Of a stretch of DNA of 64,000 bases, positions 47,724-56,600 are shown piece by piece. The stretch is taken from contig MKVQ01000041.1 in assembly GCA_001899635.1 (NCBI GenBank), positions 1 through 64,000 on the forward strand. The letters run 5' to 3'. The stretch comes from Myxococcales bacterium 68-20 (GTDB lineage: Bacteria; Myxococcota_A; Polyangia; Polyangiales; Polyangiaceae). The position numbers were made by a program, and so were the translations under genes. Numbering within the stretch: position 1 is the stretch's first letter; each line of letters opens with the position of its first letter. The notes below the pieces were generated by a model. The model did no database searches and was not told where the DNA came from. It saw only the letters and a program-made list of their open reading frames with translations.

Positions 47724-48155
47724 ATGATGACGCATGCGCTCAAGGCCGACGGCGTGCTGGCCGATCTCAAGCGCGCTGGGCTCAAGCTCACCCCGCAGCG
47801 GATGGCGATCGTTCGCGAGCTCGCCGACGACTGCACGCACCCGACCGCGCAGGAGCTCTTCGAGCGTCTCCGCCCGGCGTTCCCGACGATGAGCTTCGCG
47901 ACGGTCTACAACACGCTCGACGCGCTCGCGAAGCTCGGTCTCCTCGGCTCGCTCCGCCTCGGCACTGCGGTGCGCTTCGATCCGAACACGGCGCCGCATC
48001 ACCACGCGGTGTGCGATGCGTGTGGCGCCGTCGTCGACCTCCCGGCCGGACCCCCGCTGCGACCGTCCGTGAAGAAGAGCATCGAAGAGACGTCCGGCTT
48101 CGAGATCCACACCGAGGAGCGCACCTACCGAGGTCGCTGCCGGAGCTGCATCTGA
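47724..48155 (+). CDS. Fur-family regulator, PerR type
   Basis: A 143-residue metal-dependent repressor. The winged helix covers about residues 10-85 (GLKLTPQRMAIVRELAD, FATVYNTLDALAKLGLLG). The dimer domain has HHHAVCDACG near 96 and CRSC near 139, the two CxxC pairs of a structural zinc site. The His residues in HHH and later suit a regulatory metal. The neighbouring rubrerythrin, Fe-S protein and DUF3501 genes point to peroxide sensing (PerR) rather than iron uptake (Fur). The ATG at 47724 follows a PerR-like box. Confidence 0.88.
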   Translation: MMTHALKADGVLADLKRAGLKLTPQRMAIVRELADDCTHPTAQELFERLRPAFPTMSFATVYNTLDALAKLGLLGSLRLGTAVRFDPNTAPHHHAVCDACGAVVDLPAGPPLRPSVKKSIEETSGFEIHTEERTYRGRCRSCI

Positions 48156-48274
48156 ACGACCTCCGAGGCCAGGGCAAGCCTCGTCCCTAAGAACGAATCG
48201 GCACCGAATCGGCACGAAGAGCGGCGAGCTCACGCAGCAAGCGAAGGAGCGAACCGCAAAGGAGAGAGAGAGAC

Positions 48275-48697
48275 ATGTCCAAGTCGCTGAACGGTTCGAA
48301 GACCCACCAGAACCTCAAGGACGCCTTCGCGGGCGAGTCGCAGGCCAACCGCCGCTACCTCTACTTCGCTCAGGTCGCGGACATCGAAGGCCTCCCCGAG
48401 ATCGCAGGCAACTTCAAGGAGACCGCCGACGGCGAGACCGGCCACGCGCACGGTCACCTCAAGTACCTCGCGCAGGTGGGCGACCCGGCGACGGGCCTGC
48501 CGATCGGCAACACCGAGAAGAACCTCAAGGCCTCGATCGCGGGCGAGACCCACGAGTACGAGACGATGTACCCGAGCATGGCGAAGGCCGCGCGCGAAGA
48601 GGGCTTCGACGACATCGCCGAGTGGTTCGAGACGCTCGCGAAGGCCGAGAAGAGCCACGCGGGTCGCTTCCAGAAGATGCTCGACTCGCTGAAGTAG
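48275..48697 (+). CDS. rubrerythrin-type ferritin-like protein
   Basis: A 140-residue di-iron protein that reduces hydrogen peroxide. The four-helix bundle shows the iron ligands: [14 protein letters not shown] near residue 18, [18 protein letters not shown] near 48, [13 protein letters not shown] near 90 and [12 protein letters not shown] near 122. The C-terminal rubredoxin domain is absent, so it is a short sulerythrin-like form. It needs an outside electron donor, possibly the Fe-S protein encoded downstream. GGAGAGAG precedes the ATG. A long hairpin follows the stop. Confidence 0.93.
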   Translation: MSKSLNGSKTHQNLKDAFAGESQANRRYLYFAQVADIEGLPEIAGNFKETADGETGHAHGHLKYLAQVGDPATGLPIGNTEKNLKASIAGETHEYETMYPSMAKAAREEGFDDIAEWFETLAKAEKSHAGRFQKMLDSLK

Positions 48698-48715
48698 TCA
48701 GCCGGCCACGTACGT

Positions 48716-48767
48716 CGCGGTCGGGCCTCGCCTCTTCGTTCCACGGAGCGACGAGGCCCGTACCGCG
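48716..48767 (+). terminator. long hairpin after rubrerythrin
   Basis: Arms CGCGG-t-CGGGCCTCG and CGAGGCCCG-t-ACCGCG, with a loop that can fold further, lie 18 bp after the stop. They are followed by GAGGCGTTTT. It may stop most transcripts before the Fe-S gene or shield the rubrerythrin message. Confidence 0.55.
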
Positions 48768-48826
48768 AGGCGTTTTCACGGGGAAACACGAGAGCACGAG
48801 CAAGCAGCCAGCACCCGAGAGCCGTC

Positions 48827-50152
48827 ATGTCGAAGATCAACCCGAAGCCCGAAGGGACGCCCGCGTTCAGCCCCAACGATCCCCGGTACTGGGACGAGCG
48901 CGATCTCGAGACCGAGCTGAAGCGCGTCTTCGAGATCTGCCACTCCTGCCGGATGTGCGTGAACTTCTGCGGGAGCTTCCCCGACCTCTTCGCGCGCGTC
49001 GATCGCGACATCGAGAAGCACGGCGCCGAGGGAGCGGAGCGCCTCGATGCCACGGACTTCGCGTCCGTCGTCGACCTCTGCTGGCAGTGCAAGCTCTGTT
49101 ACATCGAGTGCCCTTACACGCCGGACCAGGGACACCACTGGCTCGTCGACTTCCCTCGCCTCGCGATGCGCGAGAAGGCGCAGCGCGCTCGACGCAACGG
49201 CGTCACGCTCCAGGACAAGGCGCTCGGCGAGCCGGGAAAGCTCGGCGCGCTCATGTCCGGCCCGTTCGCTCCCCTCTCCAACCTGGTGAACGAGCATCAG
49301 CTCCTCCGCAAGGTCAACGAGAAGGTCCTCGGCATCTCGAGCGAGTTCCCGCTGCCGAAGTTCGCGCCGCAACCATTCGAGGCGTGGATGAAGAAGCACG
49401 AGCCGCTCCGGGAGGCGGGCTCCGCCGGCAGCGTCGCCATCTTCGCGACGTGCATCGGCGACTACAACTTCCCGCGGATCGCCGCCGCCACGGTGCGGGT
49501 GCTCGAGAAGAACGGCTTCTCGGTCGTGCGCCCACCGCAGGAGTGCTGCGGGATGCCGAACCTCGACGGCGGCGACATCGAGGCCGCCCGCGCGAAGGCC
49601 AGGTACAACGTCGCTCAGCTCCTGCCGCTCGTCGAGCAGGGGATGCTCGTCGTCGCCCCGGGCCCGACGTGCTCGTACACGATGAAGAAGGAGTGGCCCG
49701 AGCTGCTCGGCACTCCCGAGGCGAAGAAGGTCGCGGCCGCCACGCACGACGTCATGGAGTTCCTCGAGAAGCTTCGTCGTGAGAAGAAGCTCGTGAAGGA
49801 CTTCGCGCAGCCGCTCGGGAAGATCGCCTACCACGCGGCCTGTCACCTCCGTGCCCAGAAGATCGGGACGCCCGGCGCGCGCATCCTCGGTCTCGTCCCC
49901 GACACCGAGGTCGACGTCGTCGAGAAGTGTTCCGCCGTCGACGGCACCTGGGGGATGAAGGCGCAGCACTACGAGATGGGGAAGAAGTACGCGCAGAAGC
50001 TCGCGCGAGGGATCGAGAACGTCGAGCCGGCGCTCGTCGTCACCGACTGCCCCCTCTCTTCGCTCCGTATCCTCAAGGAGAACGCTCGCCAGGCGGTTCA
50101 TCCGGCCGAGGCCCTCGCACGCGCCTACGGCCTCCCCACGGAGCTCTCGTGA
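48827..50152 (+). CDS. two-cluster Fe-S and CCG-domain protein
   Basis: A 441-residue protein of the heterodisulfide reductase/glycolate oxidase Fe-S family. Two 4Fe-4S motifs are at [15 protein letters not shown] near residue 38 and [13 protein letters not shown] near 85. Two CCG-type Cys-rich domains follow, at about 200-300 ([15 protein letters not shown]) and 340-430 ([20 protein letters not shown]). Such proteins carry electrons or reduce thiols. In genomes with this order (rubrerythrin, this protein, DUF3501) it is thought to serve peroxide reduction, which is inference here. The family 2 repeat follows. Confidence 0.9.
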   Translation: MSKINPKPEGTPAFSPNDPRYWDERDLETELKRVFEICHSCRMCVNFCGSFPDLFARVDRDIEKHGAEGAERLDATDFASVVDLCWQCKLCYIECPYTPDQGHHWLVDFPRLAMREKAQRARRNGVTLQDKALGEPGKLGALMSGPFAPLSNLVNEHQLLRKVNEKVLGISSEFPLPKFAPQPFEAWMKKHEPLREAGSAGSVAIFATCIGDYNFPRIAAATVRVLEKNGFSVVRPPQECCGMPNLDGGDIEAARAKARYNVAQLLPLVEQGMLVVAPGPTCSYTMKKEWPELLGTPEAKKVAAATHDVMEFLEKLRREKKLVKDFAQPLGKIAYHAACHLRAQKIGTPGARILGLVPDTEVDVVEKCSAVDGTWGMKAQHYEMGKKYAQKLARGIENVEPALVVTDCPLSSLRILKENARQAVHPAEALARAYGLPTELS

Positions 50153-50167
50153 ACGCTCACGTTCTTC

Positions 50168-50229
50168 TTTCGAGGAGTTCACCCCTCGAGCTCCCCGAAT
50201 CGTCCATTTTTTGGACGGCACTTCAGCGC
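50168..50229 (+). repeat. double-hairpin intergenic repeat, family 2
   Basis: It has TCGAGGAG-ttca-CCCCTCGA (one mismatch), then GCTCCCCGAATCGTCCATTT, TTTTGGACGG and CTTCAGCGC. The middle and right parts match the copy at 22492 almost base for base, but the loop of the second hairpin is changed to T residues. It sits inside the Fe-S/DUF3501 gene pair. Confidence 0.85.
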
Positions 50230-50240
50230 CCGAAGGAGCA

Positions 50241-50846
50241 ATGAGCATGAAGCCGATCGAACGAGCAGAGGTCCTCGGGCTCGCCGAATACGAGACGATC
50301 CGCGATCGTTTCCGCGCCCGTGTCATCGAGGAGAAGAAGGCGCGGCGCCTGAGGCTCGGCGAGCACGCGTCCTGTGTCTTCGAGAATCGGGACACGGTGC
50401 TGATGCAGATCCAGGAGATGCTCCGGACCGAGCGCATCACGCGCGAGGCGTCCGTCCTCCACGAGGTCGAGACCTACAACGAGCTCATCCCTCGGGCGCA
50501 CGAGCTCTCGGCGACGATCCTCGTCGAGATCGAGGACAAGGACGTGCGCGAGCGCTTCCTCCTGGAAGCGAAAGGCCTCGAGCGCGAGTTCTCCCTCGTC
50601 ATCGACGGCGCGCGCTGTCCCGGAAAGAACGACCCCTCTCGCGAGCATCCCGAGCGGACGACCGCCGTCCACTACGTGAAGTTCGATCTCGCTCCCGAGG
50701 GGGAGGCGGCGCTGAGGAGCGTGCTCGAGAAGAAGCGGAAGCCCGAGGACGTCGTCGTCGAGCTCGTCTCGACGCATCCCCGCTACACGGCCACGACGCG
50801 CCTCTCCCCCGCGCTCGTCACGAACATCGCCGACGACCTCGGCTAG
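50241..50846 (+). CDS. DUF3501 family protein
   Basis: A 201-residue protein of a family found with rubrerythrin and Fe-S reductase genes. The pattern is normal: MSMKPIERAEVLGLAEYE at the start, ENRDTVLMQIQEMLRTERI near 50, LIPRAHELSATILVEIEDK near 81 and TTAVHYVKFDL near 142. Its role is unknown; redox or cluster-related help to the peroxide block is likely. AAGGAG lies 4 nt before the ATG at 50241. It is separated from the Fe-S gene by the family 2 repeat. Confidence 0.88.
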   Translation: MSMKPIERAEVLGLAEYETIRDRFRARVIEEKKARRLRLGEHASCVFENRDTVLMQIQEMLRTERITREASVLHEVETYNELIPRAHELSATILVEIEDKDVRERFLLEAKGLEREFSLVIDGARCPGKNDPSREHPERTTAVHYVKFDLAPEGEAALRSVLEKKRKPEDVVVELVSTHPRYTATTRLSPALVTNIADDLG

Positions 50847-50871
50847 AGCAAGCCCCGAGGAACGAACGAAG

Positions 50872-51285
50872 ATGTCGGTCGTCTATCGACGTGCGGTCCG
50901 CTTCGAAGAGGTCGATGCCGCCGGCATCGCCTTCTTCGCGCGCTTCTTCAACTGGTGCCACGAGGCGATGGAGCGCTTCTTCGACGGAGTGCCTGGCGGC
51001 TACGTCGACCTCATCACCCGCCGGCGCATCGGGTTCCCAGCGGTGCACCTCACGGCCGACTGGAAGACGCCGCTCCGCTACGGGGACGTGGCGAACATCG
51101 AGACCGCCGTGGCCAAGCTCGGGACCACCTCCGCGACGCTCCGCTACGTGCTCACGCGCGAGTCCGACGGCGCTCATGTGGCGACGATCGAGCACGTCAC
51201 CGTCGCCACCAATCTCGACACGATGACGAAGCTTCCCCTCCCCGACGATTGCCGCGCGCTCCTCGAGCTTCATCGCTCGACATGA
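50872..51285 (+). CDS. hotdog-fold acyl-CoA thioesterase
   Basis: A 137-residue thioesterase of the 4-hydroxybenzoyl-CoA/YbgC group. The key Asp is in FEEVDAAGIAFFARFFNWCH near residues 11-30; the rest is a single hotdog fold (GFPAVHLTADWKTPLRYGD near 51-69). It would hydrolyse an acyl-CoA thioester in the cytoplasm. The gene starts 26 bp after the DUF3501 gene and may be cotranscribed, although no link to peroxide stress is known. Confidence 0.88.
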   Translation: MSVVYRRAVRFEEVDAAGIAFFARFFNWCHEAMERFFDGVPGGYVDLITRRRIGFPAVHLTADWKTPLRYGDVANIETAVAKLGTTSATLRYVLTRESDGAHVATIEHVTVATNLDTMTKLPLPDDCRALLELHRST

Positions 51286-51311
51286 CGCGACGCTCTGCGC
51301 GCAACGTCGCG
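51286..51311. terminator. weak hairpin between convergent genes
   Basis: A 7-bp stem (CGCGACG / CGTCGCG) with a 12-base loop lies between the thioesterase stop and the hybrid kinase stop. Confidence 0.35.
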
Positions 51312-51315
51312 GCGC

Positions 51316-53346
51316 TCACCCCCCGCCGGAGCACGACGACGCCTTCACCCGCTCGCTCACGAGCGCGAGCAGGCCGTTTCGGTCGATCGGCTTCTCGAGC
51401 GTCGGGTTCGAGACACGTGCGAGGAAGTCACGCGCGGCCTGGGTGAACGCGCCGCCGGTGAGGAAGACGACACGCGACGCGTGCTCGGGGAACTCACTTT
51501 CGATGCGGGCGTAGAGCTCCATCCCGGTGACCTGCGGCATCATCAGGTCGCAGAAGATCACGTCGAAGGTCGCGCCCGAGCGGAGCTTGTCGAGCGCGTC
51601 CACGGCACGCGTCGTCGTGACCACGTCGTGCTGAGACACGAGGACACGACGGATCGCGGCCGCGAGCATCGGCTCGTCGTCGACGACGAGAATGCGGCCT
51701 CGCCGGAGCGACGTGGGCGCACGCGCGGCCGCATGGGCGGCATGGCCGGAGCTCGGCCCCGTCGGCGCGGCGGCCGGCAGTAGCACCCTGAACGTCGTGC
51801 CCTCGCCGATCACGCTCTCGACGTGGATCTCCCCGCCCATCTGCGTGACGATCCGCTGGCAGATCGGCAGACCGAGACCGGTCCCGATCCCCGGTGGCTT
51901 CGTGGTGTAGAAGGGACTGAACAGGTGCGGGAGCGCCTCCGCCGCGATCCCGCTGCCCGAGTCGGACACCTCGACGACCGCTCTGCCGACCTCGTCGGTC
52001 CGCGTCGCCACTCGAATCGTGTTCGCGTCGATGTTCCCCTCGGCGATCGCCTGCGCGGCGTTCACGAGGAGGTTGAGGAACACCTGCCCGAGCCGAGCCT
52101 CGGAGCCGCTCACGATCGGTGCCGGCTGGTAGTCCTTCACCACGCGGGCGCGATGTCGGATCTCGTTGAACGCCATCCGGAGGCTCGACTCGAGGGCAGA
52201 CCGGACGTCGGCGCTCACGGCAGCCCCGTCCTCGTGCCTCGAGAAGATCCGGAGGTCGCCCACGATCGCGTGGACGCGCGCGACCGCCGAACGTGCGTCC
52301 ACGATCGATGCCCTCAGCTCGGACTCGGCCGCGCGCTCCGGTGACTCGCCGAGGATCTCGTGGGCGATTTCGAGGTTGAGGAGGGCAGCGCCGAGCGGGT
52401 TGTTGATCTCGTGCGCGACGCCCGCAGCGAGCATGCCCACCGACGCCATCCGGTCGGAGATCATGAGCTGCTCCTGGGCGGACCTCTCCTGCGTCGTGTC
52501 GTGGAAGACGCCGACGGCGCCCGTGATGCTCCCGTCCGCGGCACGGAGCGGCCGCGCGCTGACGCTGAGCCACACGCCGCTCACCTTGGCGTTCCGGAGG
52601 AACCTCTCCTCACGATCGACCGCGACCCCGGTGAGCGCCTTGGCGATCGCGAGGTCCTCGCGTGATGCAAGCGTCTTTCGATCGGAGAGATGGATTCCGT
52701 AGTGGCTCGGCCACTCCGAGAGCTCGATCTCCGCCCGCGGCATCCCGATGATCGCGTCCGCTCCCGCGCTCCACACGACGATGTGCCCTTCCGCATCGAC
52801 GACGATCACGCCATCCGGAACGGCTTGGAGAACACTGCGGAGCAGGCGCTCCGACCGCTCCGTCTCCACGCGTTGCATCGCCAGGCGCTGTTCGGCGAGT
52901 CGCTTCTCACGCCGGACGCGAGCGTCGCGGAGCTCACGCTCGATCGCAGGCACGAGCCGAGCGAAGCGCCCCTTGGTCATGAAGTCGTGGACGCCCGCTC
53001 GGAGCGCCTGGACCGCCGCCTCCTCGGCGATGGTCCCCGACACGATGATGAACGGCAGGTCTTCGCCCATCTCGCGGACGATCTCGAACGCCTCCAGACC
53101 GTTGAAGGACGGAAGCGACCAGTCGGAGATGACGATGTCCCAGGGCCCTCGCGACAGCGCTTCCCGGAGCCGCTCCGGCGTCGATACGAGCTCGCAGTGC
53201 GCATCGAAGACGCGCTTCAGCTCCCGGAGAAGGAGGAACGCGTCGTCGTCTTCATCCTCGACGACGATTGCGCGCAGGACCTTTCTACCGCCTACGACCG
53301 GCTCCCCCACGGCGCCATCATACGGATCGACGAGCGGCGCCACCAA
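51316..53346 (-). CDS. hybrid sensor histidine kinase, REC-PAS-HisKA-HATPase-REC
   Basis: A 676-residue cytoplasmic signalling protein. An N-terminal receiver covers about residues 24-145 (Asp in DIVISDWSLPSFNGLE near 76), then a PAS domain at about 165-290 (VIVVDAEGHIVVWSAGADAI), HisKA with AAGVAHEINNPLGAALLNL near 306, and HATPase ending in GLGLPICQRIVTQMGGEI near 490. A C-terminal receiver covers about 555-670 (ILVVDDEP, DVIFCDLMMPQVTGMEL). No membrane helix is seen. It receives a phosphate from another kinase or senses through PAS, and passes it on through its own receiver. The start may be TTG 53346 or a nearby GTG. No response regulator adjoins. Confidence 0.9.
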   Translation of the reverse strand: MVAPLVDPYDGAVGEPVVGGRKVLRAIVVEDEDDDAFLLLRELKRVFDAHCELVSTPERLREALSRGPWDIVISDWSLPSFNGLEAFEIVREMGEDLPFIIVSGTIAEEAAVQALRAGVHDFMTKGRFARLVPAIERELRDARVRREKRLAEQRLAMQRVETERSERLLRSVLQAVPDGVIVVDAEGHIVVWSAGADAIIGMPRAEIELSEWPSHYGIHLSDRKTLASREDLAIAKALTGVAVDREERFLRNAKVSGVWLSVSARPLRAADGSITGAVGVFHDTTQERSAQEQLMISDRMASVGMLAAGVAHEINNPLGAALLNLEIAHEILGESPERAAESELRASIVDARSAVARVHAIVGDLRIFSRHEDGAAVSADVRSALESSLRMAFNEIRHRARVVKDYQPAPIVSGSEARLGQVFLNLLVNAAQAIAEGNIDANTIRVATRTDEVGRAVVEVSDSGSGIAAEALPHLFSPFYTTKPPGIGTGLGLPICQRIVTQMGGEIHVESVIGEGTTFRVLLPAAAPTGPSSGHAAHAAARAPTSLRRGRILVVDDEPMLAAAIRRVLVSQHDVVTTTRAVDALDKLRSGATFDVIFCDLMMPQVTGMELYARIESEFPEHASRVVFLTGGAFTQAARDFLARVSNPTLEKPIDRNGLLALVSERVKASSCSGGG

Positions 53347-53503
53347 GCCTCATCTGCACGCCTGGCAGAGCTTCTGTCGCAGAAGACGCGGCACGTGCCG
53401 CCACGCGACAGAGCTCGGCCGCAGGCGGGAGGCGGATCCGGAGGCAGGAGATCGCAGGCGCGCCCGGTCCCCTTCCCTCCCGGAGCGGACGCCACGCCCG
53501 CGT

Positions 53504-54469
53504 TCAGTCCTCGACGGGTGCCTCGATCGGGACGTCGGGCGGGAGCGTCGCCGCTTCCGCCGGGAGAGAGACCAGGTCCATCGGATCTTCGCCGGACTTC
53601 CTGATCTGCATCACACGCCGGACCATGAAGAGGCCGAACGCAAAGAGCGCGATGCAGGCCCACTGAGCCGGCGTGAACGAGCCGTAGCGAGGATCGGCGC
53701 TCTCGACGTCGCGGATGCGGAGGAAGTCCATCGCGAAGCGCACCGGTGCATAAGCCAACGCCACCGCCGCGATGTACGAACCCGTCGTCAGCTTCCGGCG
53801 CCACGTGAGCGCGAGGAGCGTCGCGAGGACGACGGTGAACATCATCTCGAGGAGACCGAGATCGAAGTGCGGGGCGTCCCCGTAACGGAGCTCGATCGAA
53901 CCGAGATGGATCGTGCGCGTCGGATCGGGGCGTCCGAACGCGACCGCGAGGAAGTGGTCCGCCGGAGCCCTCATTCCCTGGTGATCGTGCACGACCGAGC
54001 AGCCGCTCCGCCCGAAGATCCACGCGACCGGGAAGACGCTCAAGATCAGGTCGCAGAACGGCATGATCGGCATCGTCCGCGCGCGCCGCTTGAACTTCGG
54101 GATCGTGAAGAACGAGTTGCGGTACAGGGGCACCGCCTCGAAGAACTTCCACAGGACGACGCCGATGAGGCCGCCGATGAAGCCGCCGAACGACGAGAGG
54201 CCCTCCCAGAGGAGGAAGAGCGACCACGGCCGCTTCAGCACCTCCGCTGGGTGGTAGAAGATCTGGTCGAGCATGTGGCCGCCGAGGAACCCGGCGACGA
54301 GCATCCACGTGATGAACGAGTTGAGCTTGTCGAGGTCGAGGCCGCGCTGCCGAGCGCGCCTGGTCGCGAGCCAGGTGCCGATGATGACGCCCGTGGCGAC
54401 GAGCAGCCCGAACGGGTGAAGCGTCAGCGGACCGAGCTTCAGGTCGGGCACGTAGATGTAGGGGATCAT
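53504..54469 (-). CDS. lgt: prolipoprotein diacylglyceryl transferase
   Basis: A 321-residue inner-membrane enzyme that adds diacylglycerol to the lipobox Cys, the first step of lipoprotein maturation. It has about seven membrane segments (PFGLLVATGVIIGTWLATR near 16-34 and others), the family signature in WIFGRSGCSVVHDHQGM near 160, and the usual TTGSYIAAVALAYAPVRFAMDFLR segment split by helices near 240. The ATG at 54469 is used. It follows the cell-envelope lipoprotein genes of the rlmN operon by about 30 bp and so is encoded together with its own likely substrates. Confidence 0.95.
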   Translation of the reverse strand: MIPYIYVPDLKLGPLTLHPFGLLVATGVIIGTWLATRRARQRGLDLDKLNSFITWMLVAGFLGGHMLDQIFYHPAEVLKRPWSLFLLWEGLSSFGGFIGGLIGVVLWKFFEAVPLYRNSFFTIPKFKRRARTMPIMPFCDLILSVFPVAWIFGRSGCSVVHDHQGMRAPADHFLAVAFGRPDPTRTIHLGSIELRYGDAPHFDLGLLEMMFTVVLATLLALTWRRKLTTGSYIAAVALAYAPVRFAMDFLRIRDVESADPRYGSFTPAQWACIALFAFGLFMVRRVMQIRKSGEDPMDLVSLPAEAATLPPDVPIEAPVED

Positions 54470-54498
54470 CAAGCCGTCGATCGATCGAGAGAGTTGGA

Positions 54499-55509
54499 CT
54501 ACGGGCTCGGGTCGGGCCGGGAAGCCGAAGGTTCGGTCTTTCTACCACGTGGCGCTCGGATGACGATGGCGTCCTTGTCGCCCGCCCGAGCGCCGGGGAG
54601 GACCACGACCTCCCAGCCGCCACAGGCACGGTGGTAGAGCTCCCGGTCCTTGCGGAGATCGGGACAGGAAGCCGAAGGGAGGCGCCGCTCGAACGCTCCT
54701 TCGAGCCGTCCCATCGCATGGACCTGCGCCTCGGTGCGGTCCTCCGGAGCCGAGGCGTCGAGCCGGACGATCTGGTCGGCTTCGGCCCAACGCACGAGCA
54801 TGTCGCTCCCTTCCACGGTCCCGCCGGTCACGACGCCGTCCGTCTCCGCGATCGAGATCTCGACCGTGAGGAGACGTGACTCGCGATCGGGACGCGTGGG
54901 CAGGACGAAGAAGTAGTCGTCCTCGTGTCGGCTCGGAACGCCGCCACCCCACGTCAGCACCGAGGCGTTCCTTCCGAGCATGAGCGCGCGGAGCTTCGGA
55001 GGCGCCTCGGCCCGTGGCGCGCCGTAGACGTCGTCGTCGAGCAGCACGCCGACACTCGCGAGGATCCCCTCACCGACGGCGCGCCGCTGCACCGCTGCAG
55101 CCTCGAGCTTGGCATCGCCCTCGCGGACGCGCCTCGCGATGTCGCGGAGCTCGGCCTCCTGCATGCTCGAACCGAATGCAACGAGGAGCGCGAGCGCCGC
55201 GTCGGCATGCGGACCCTCGGGCAGATCGACGAGGTAGCGGCGAATGCCCTCTCGCGACGCCTGGGCCCGCTCGAAATAGCGCGGCTCCTCCTCGTCGAAT
55301 GCGGCCTGGACCTCCCGCGCCCATGTGCCCTTCGGATGACGCTCGAGGTAGCGCTTCGCCCGGGCGAGTCGCGTCCCCTCCGCAGCCGCGACACGGAATG
55401 CGCGGTAGTCCTCGAGGTCGTTCGGAGGCGCGAGCATCGGTCGGAGCCCGGCGCAGCCGCTGGCGAGCGCGAGCACGACGAGCCCGAGGACGGTGTCACG
55501 CAGCCTCAA
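54499..55509 (-). CDS. putative lipoprotein of unknown function
   Basis: A 336-residue exported protein. A TTG start gives MRLRDTVLGLVVLALASGC, a clean lipoprotein signal (Cys 19). Residues about 40-120 are helical and resemble TPR-like or YfgM-type spacing (RAKRYLERHPKGTWAREVQA, REGIRRYLVDLPEGPHADAA). The later part is beta-rich and ends in a charged Ser/Pro tail. The TTG overlaps the stop of the Cys-rich protein gene (TTGA). It belongs to the mazG-rlmN-lgt run of genes. No enzyme motif was seen. Confidence 0.78.
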   Translation of the reverse strand: MRLRDTVLGLVVLALASGCAGLRPMLAPPNDLEDYRAFRVAAAEGTRLARAKRYLERHPKGTWAREVQAAFDEEEPRYFERAQASREGIRRYLVDLPEGPHADAALALLVAFGSSMQEAELRDIARRVREGDAKLEAAAVQRRAVGEGILASVGVLLDDDVYGAPRAEAPPKLRALMLGRNASVLTWGGGVPSRHEDDYFFVLPTRPDRESRLLTVEISIAETDGVVTGGTVEGSDMLVRWAEADQIVRLDASAPEDRTEAQVHAMGRLEGAFERRLPSASCPDLRKDRELYHRACGGWEVVVLPGARAGDKDAIVIRAPRGRKTEPSASRPDPSP

Positions 55510-55940
55510 GGCGGGCCGTCCTTTGCCGCGGCGTCGCCCCCGAGCTTCGCGCTCGCGCCCTCGGGAGCGAGCTTGCAGAATTCACACTCGCTCGGCGTCG
55601 AGGGAGAGAGGTCGTCGACGTACGCCGCGTACGCGTCGCACGAGGCAGCGTTCAATCGGCGAATGCACACCTCGCCGTCGTGCAGGAGCGGCTGGCACGT
55701 GGCGGGGATGATCGTCTCGACGTCCTTCGCCGGATCGCACGCCCGCTGGCACCGCGCCGTTCGGATGCCACACTCGGTGCAGCGCTCGCAGTCCATGTCC
55801 TTCCGCGCGAGCGCGAATGCGAGCGGATCGAGCGCCTTCACTTCGGTCCCGCAGCCGCCGACGTCGCCCGCGGTCGGCGCCATGCAGAGGAGCCCGAGGA
55901 CGAGGGCGACGAGCGTGCTCGGGACGGCGGCACGCTTCAC
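55506..55940 (-). CDS. small Cys-rich exported protein
   Basis: A 144-residue exported protein. The signal region MKRAAVPSTLVALVLGLLC is followed by GGCG. Either the C at 19 or the one near 30 could be the lipidation site; neither lipobox is strong. The mature chain has Cys pairs typical of a small disulfide domain: MDCERCTECGIRTARCQRAC near 49-68, ATCQPLL, EVCIRRLNAASCDAY and SECEFCKL. A related design is seen at 27640. GTG 55940 overlaps the stop of the upstream gene (GTGA). The function is unknown. Confidence 0.75.
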   Translation of the reverse strand: MKRAAVPSTLVALVLGLLCMAPTAGDVGGCGTEVKALDPLAFALARKDMDCERCTECGIRTARCQRACDPAKDVETIIPATCQPLLHDGEVCIRRLNAASCDAYAAYVDDLSPSTPSECEFCKLAPEGASAKLGGDAAAKDGPP

Positions 55941-56593
55941 GGGAGCACCTCATAGGTGCCGAGCAGCCCGAGCTGCCCGCTGAGCACCGGATACGTCGCC
56001 GTCGCGACCTCGCGCGTCCCCGTTCCGTAGAACACGTCGCCGACGACCTCGGCGACGACACCGATGCCGCCGAGGAAGAAGAAGACGCCGCCGAGCGCGC
56101 CCTCGAGCCCGACGGTCGGGTCCGGAGTGAGGACGAGCGGGACGCCCGCCCGCCCGAAGGCCGCGAGCGCGCCTCTGCGCCACCATCCGAAGTACGACGG
56201 CGTCATCACCACTTGGCCGACGCCCTCGACGCCCACGGTCGTACGAAGGGCCGCGCCGTGCTGGAACCCAAGCGGGTTGCCGAGCGTCATTGCGAGACCG
56301 ATGTCGACGTAGGCGTTCGTTCGTGAGACCGACTCCGCGTCACCGCCGAGCGGCGTCGAGAGCCGATACGGGTTGTTGAAGCGAAGCCCCGTGCCGCCCA
56401 TCATCGTCGCGATGACCTGCGCGTAACCTGGCTTCGTCGCGAACGGCTCGTCCTTCTTCGGCGACGCAGGCGCGTCCGGCTCTTGCGACTCCGCTCCGTC
56501 GTTCTCGTCCGCGCGCGCGAGCGAGGTGTAGCTCGACGCAGCGACGACAGCCGCGAACAGGAGAGCGGCTTGCCGCTTTCGAACCGCGCTCAC
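55937..56593 (-). CDS. exported protein, possibly outer-membrane beta strands
   Basis: A 218-residue exported protein. MSAVRKRQAALLFAAVVAAS ending in a likely cleavage after LARA (near residue 27) is a normal Sec signal. An acidic linker follows, then alternating polar and aromatic segments ending in strands with Gly/Tyr (YFGWWRRGALAAFGRAGVPL, LGGIGVVAEVVGDVFYG, GQLGLLGTYEVLP). This is the appearance of a small beta barrel or porin-like protein in the outer membrane. It starts with GTG 7 bp after rlmN, and its stop overlaps the next gene. Confidence 0.75.
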   Translation of the reverse strand: MSAVRKRQAALLFAAVVAASSYTSLARADENDGAESQEPDAPASPKKDEPFATKPGYAQVIATMMGGTGLRFNNPYRLSTPLGGDAESVSRTNAYVDIGLAMTLGNPLGFQHGAALRTTVGVEGVGQVVMTPSYFGWWRRGALAAFGRAGVPLVLTPDPTVGLEGALGGVFFFLGGIGVVAEVVGDVFYGTGTREVATATYPVLSGQLGLLGTYEVLP

Positions 56594-56600
56594 CCCCGGC

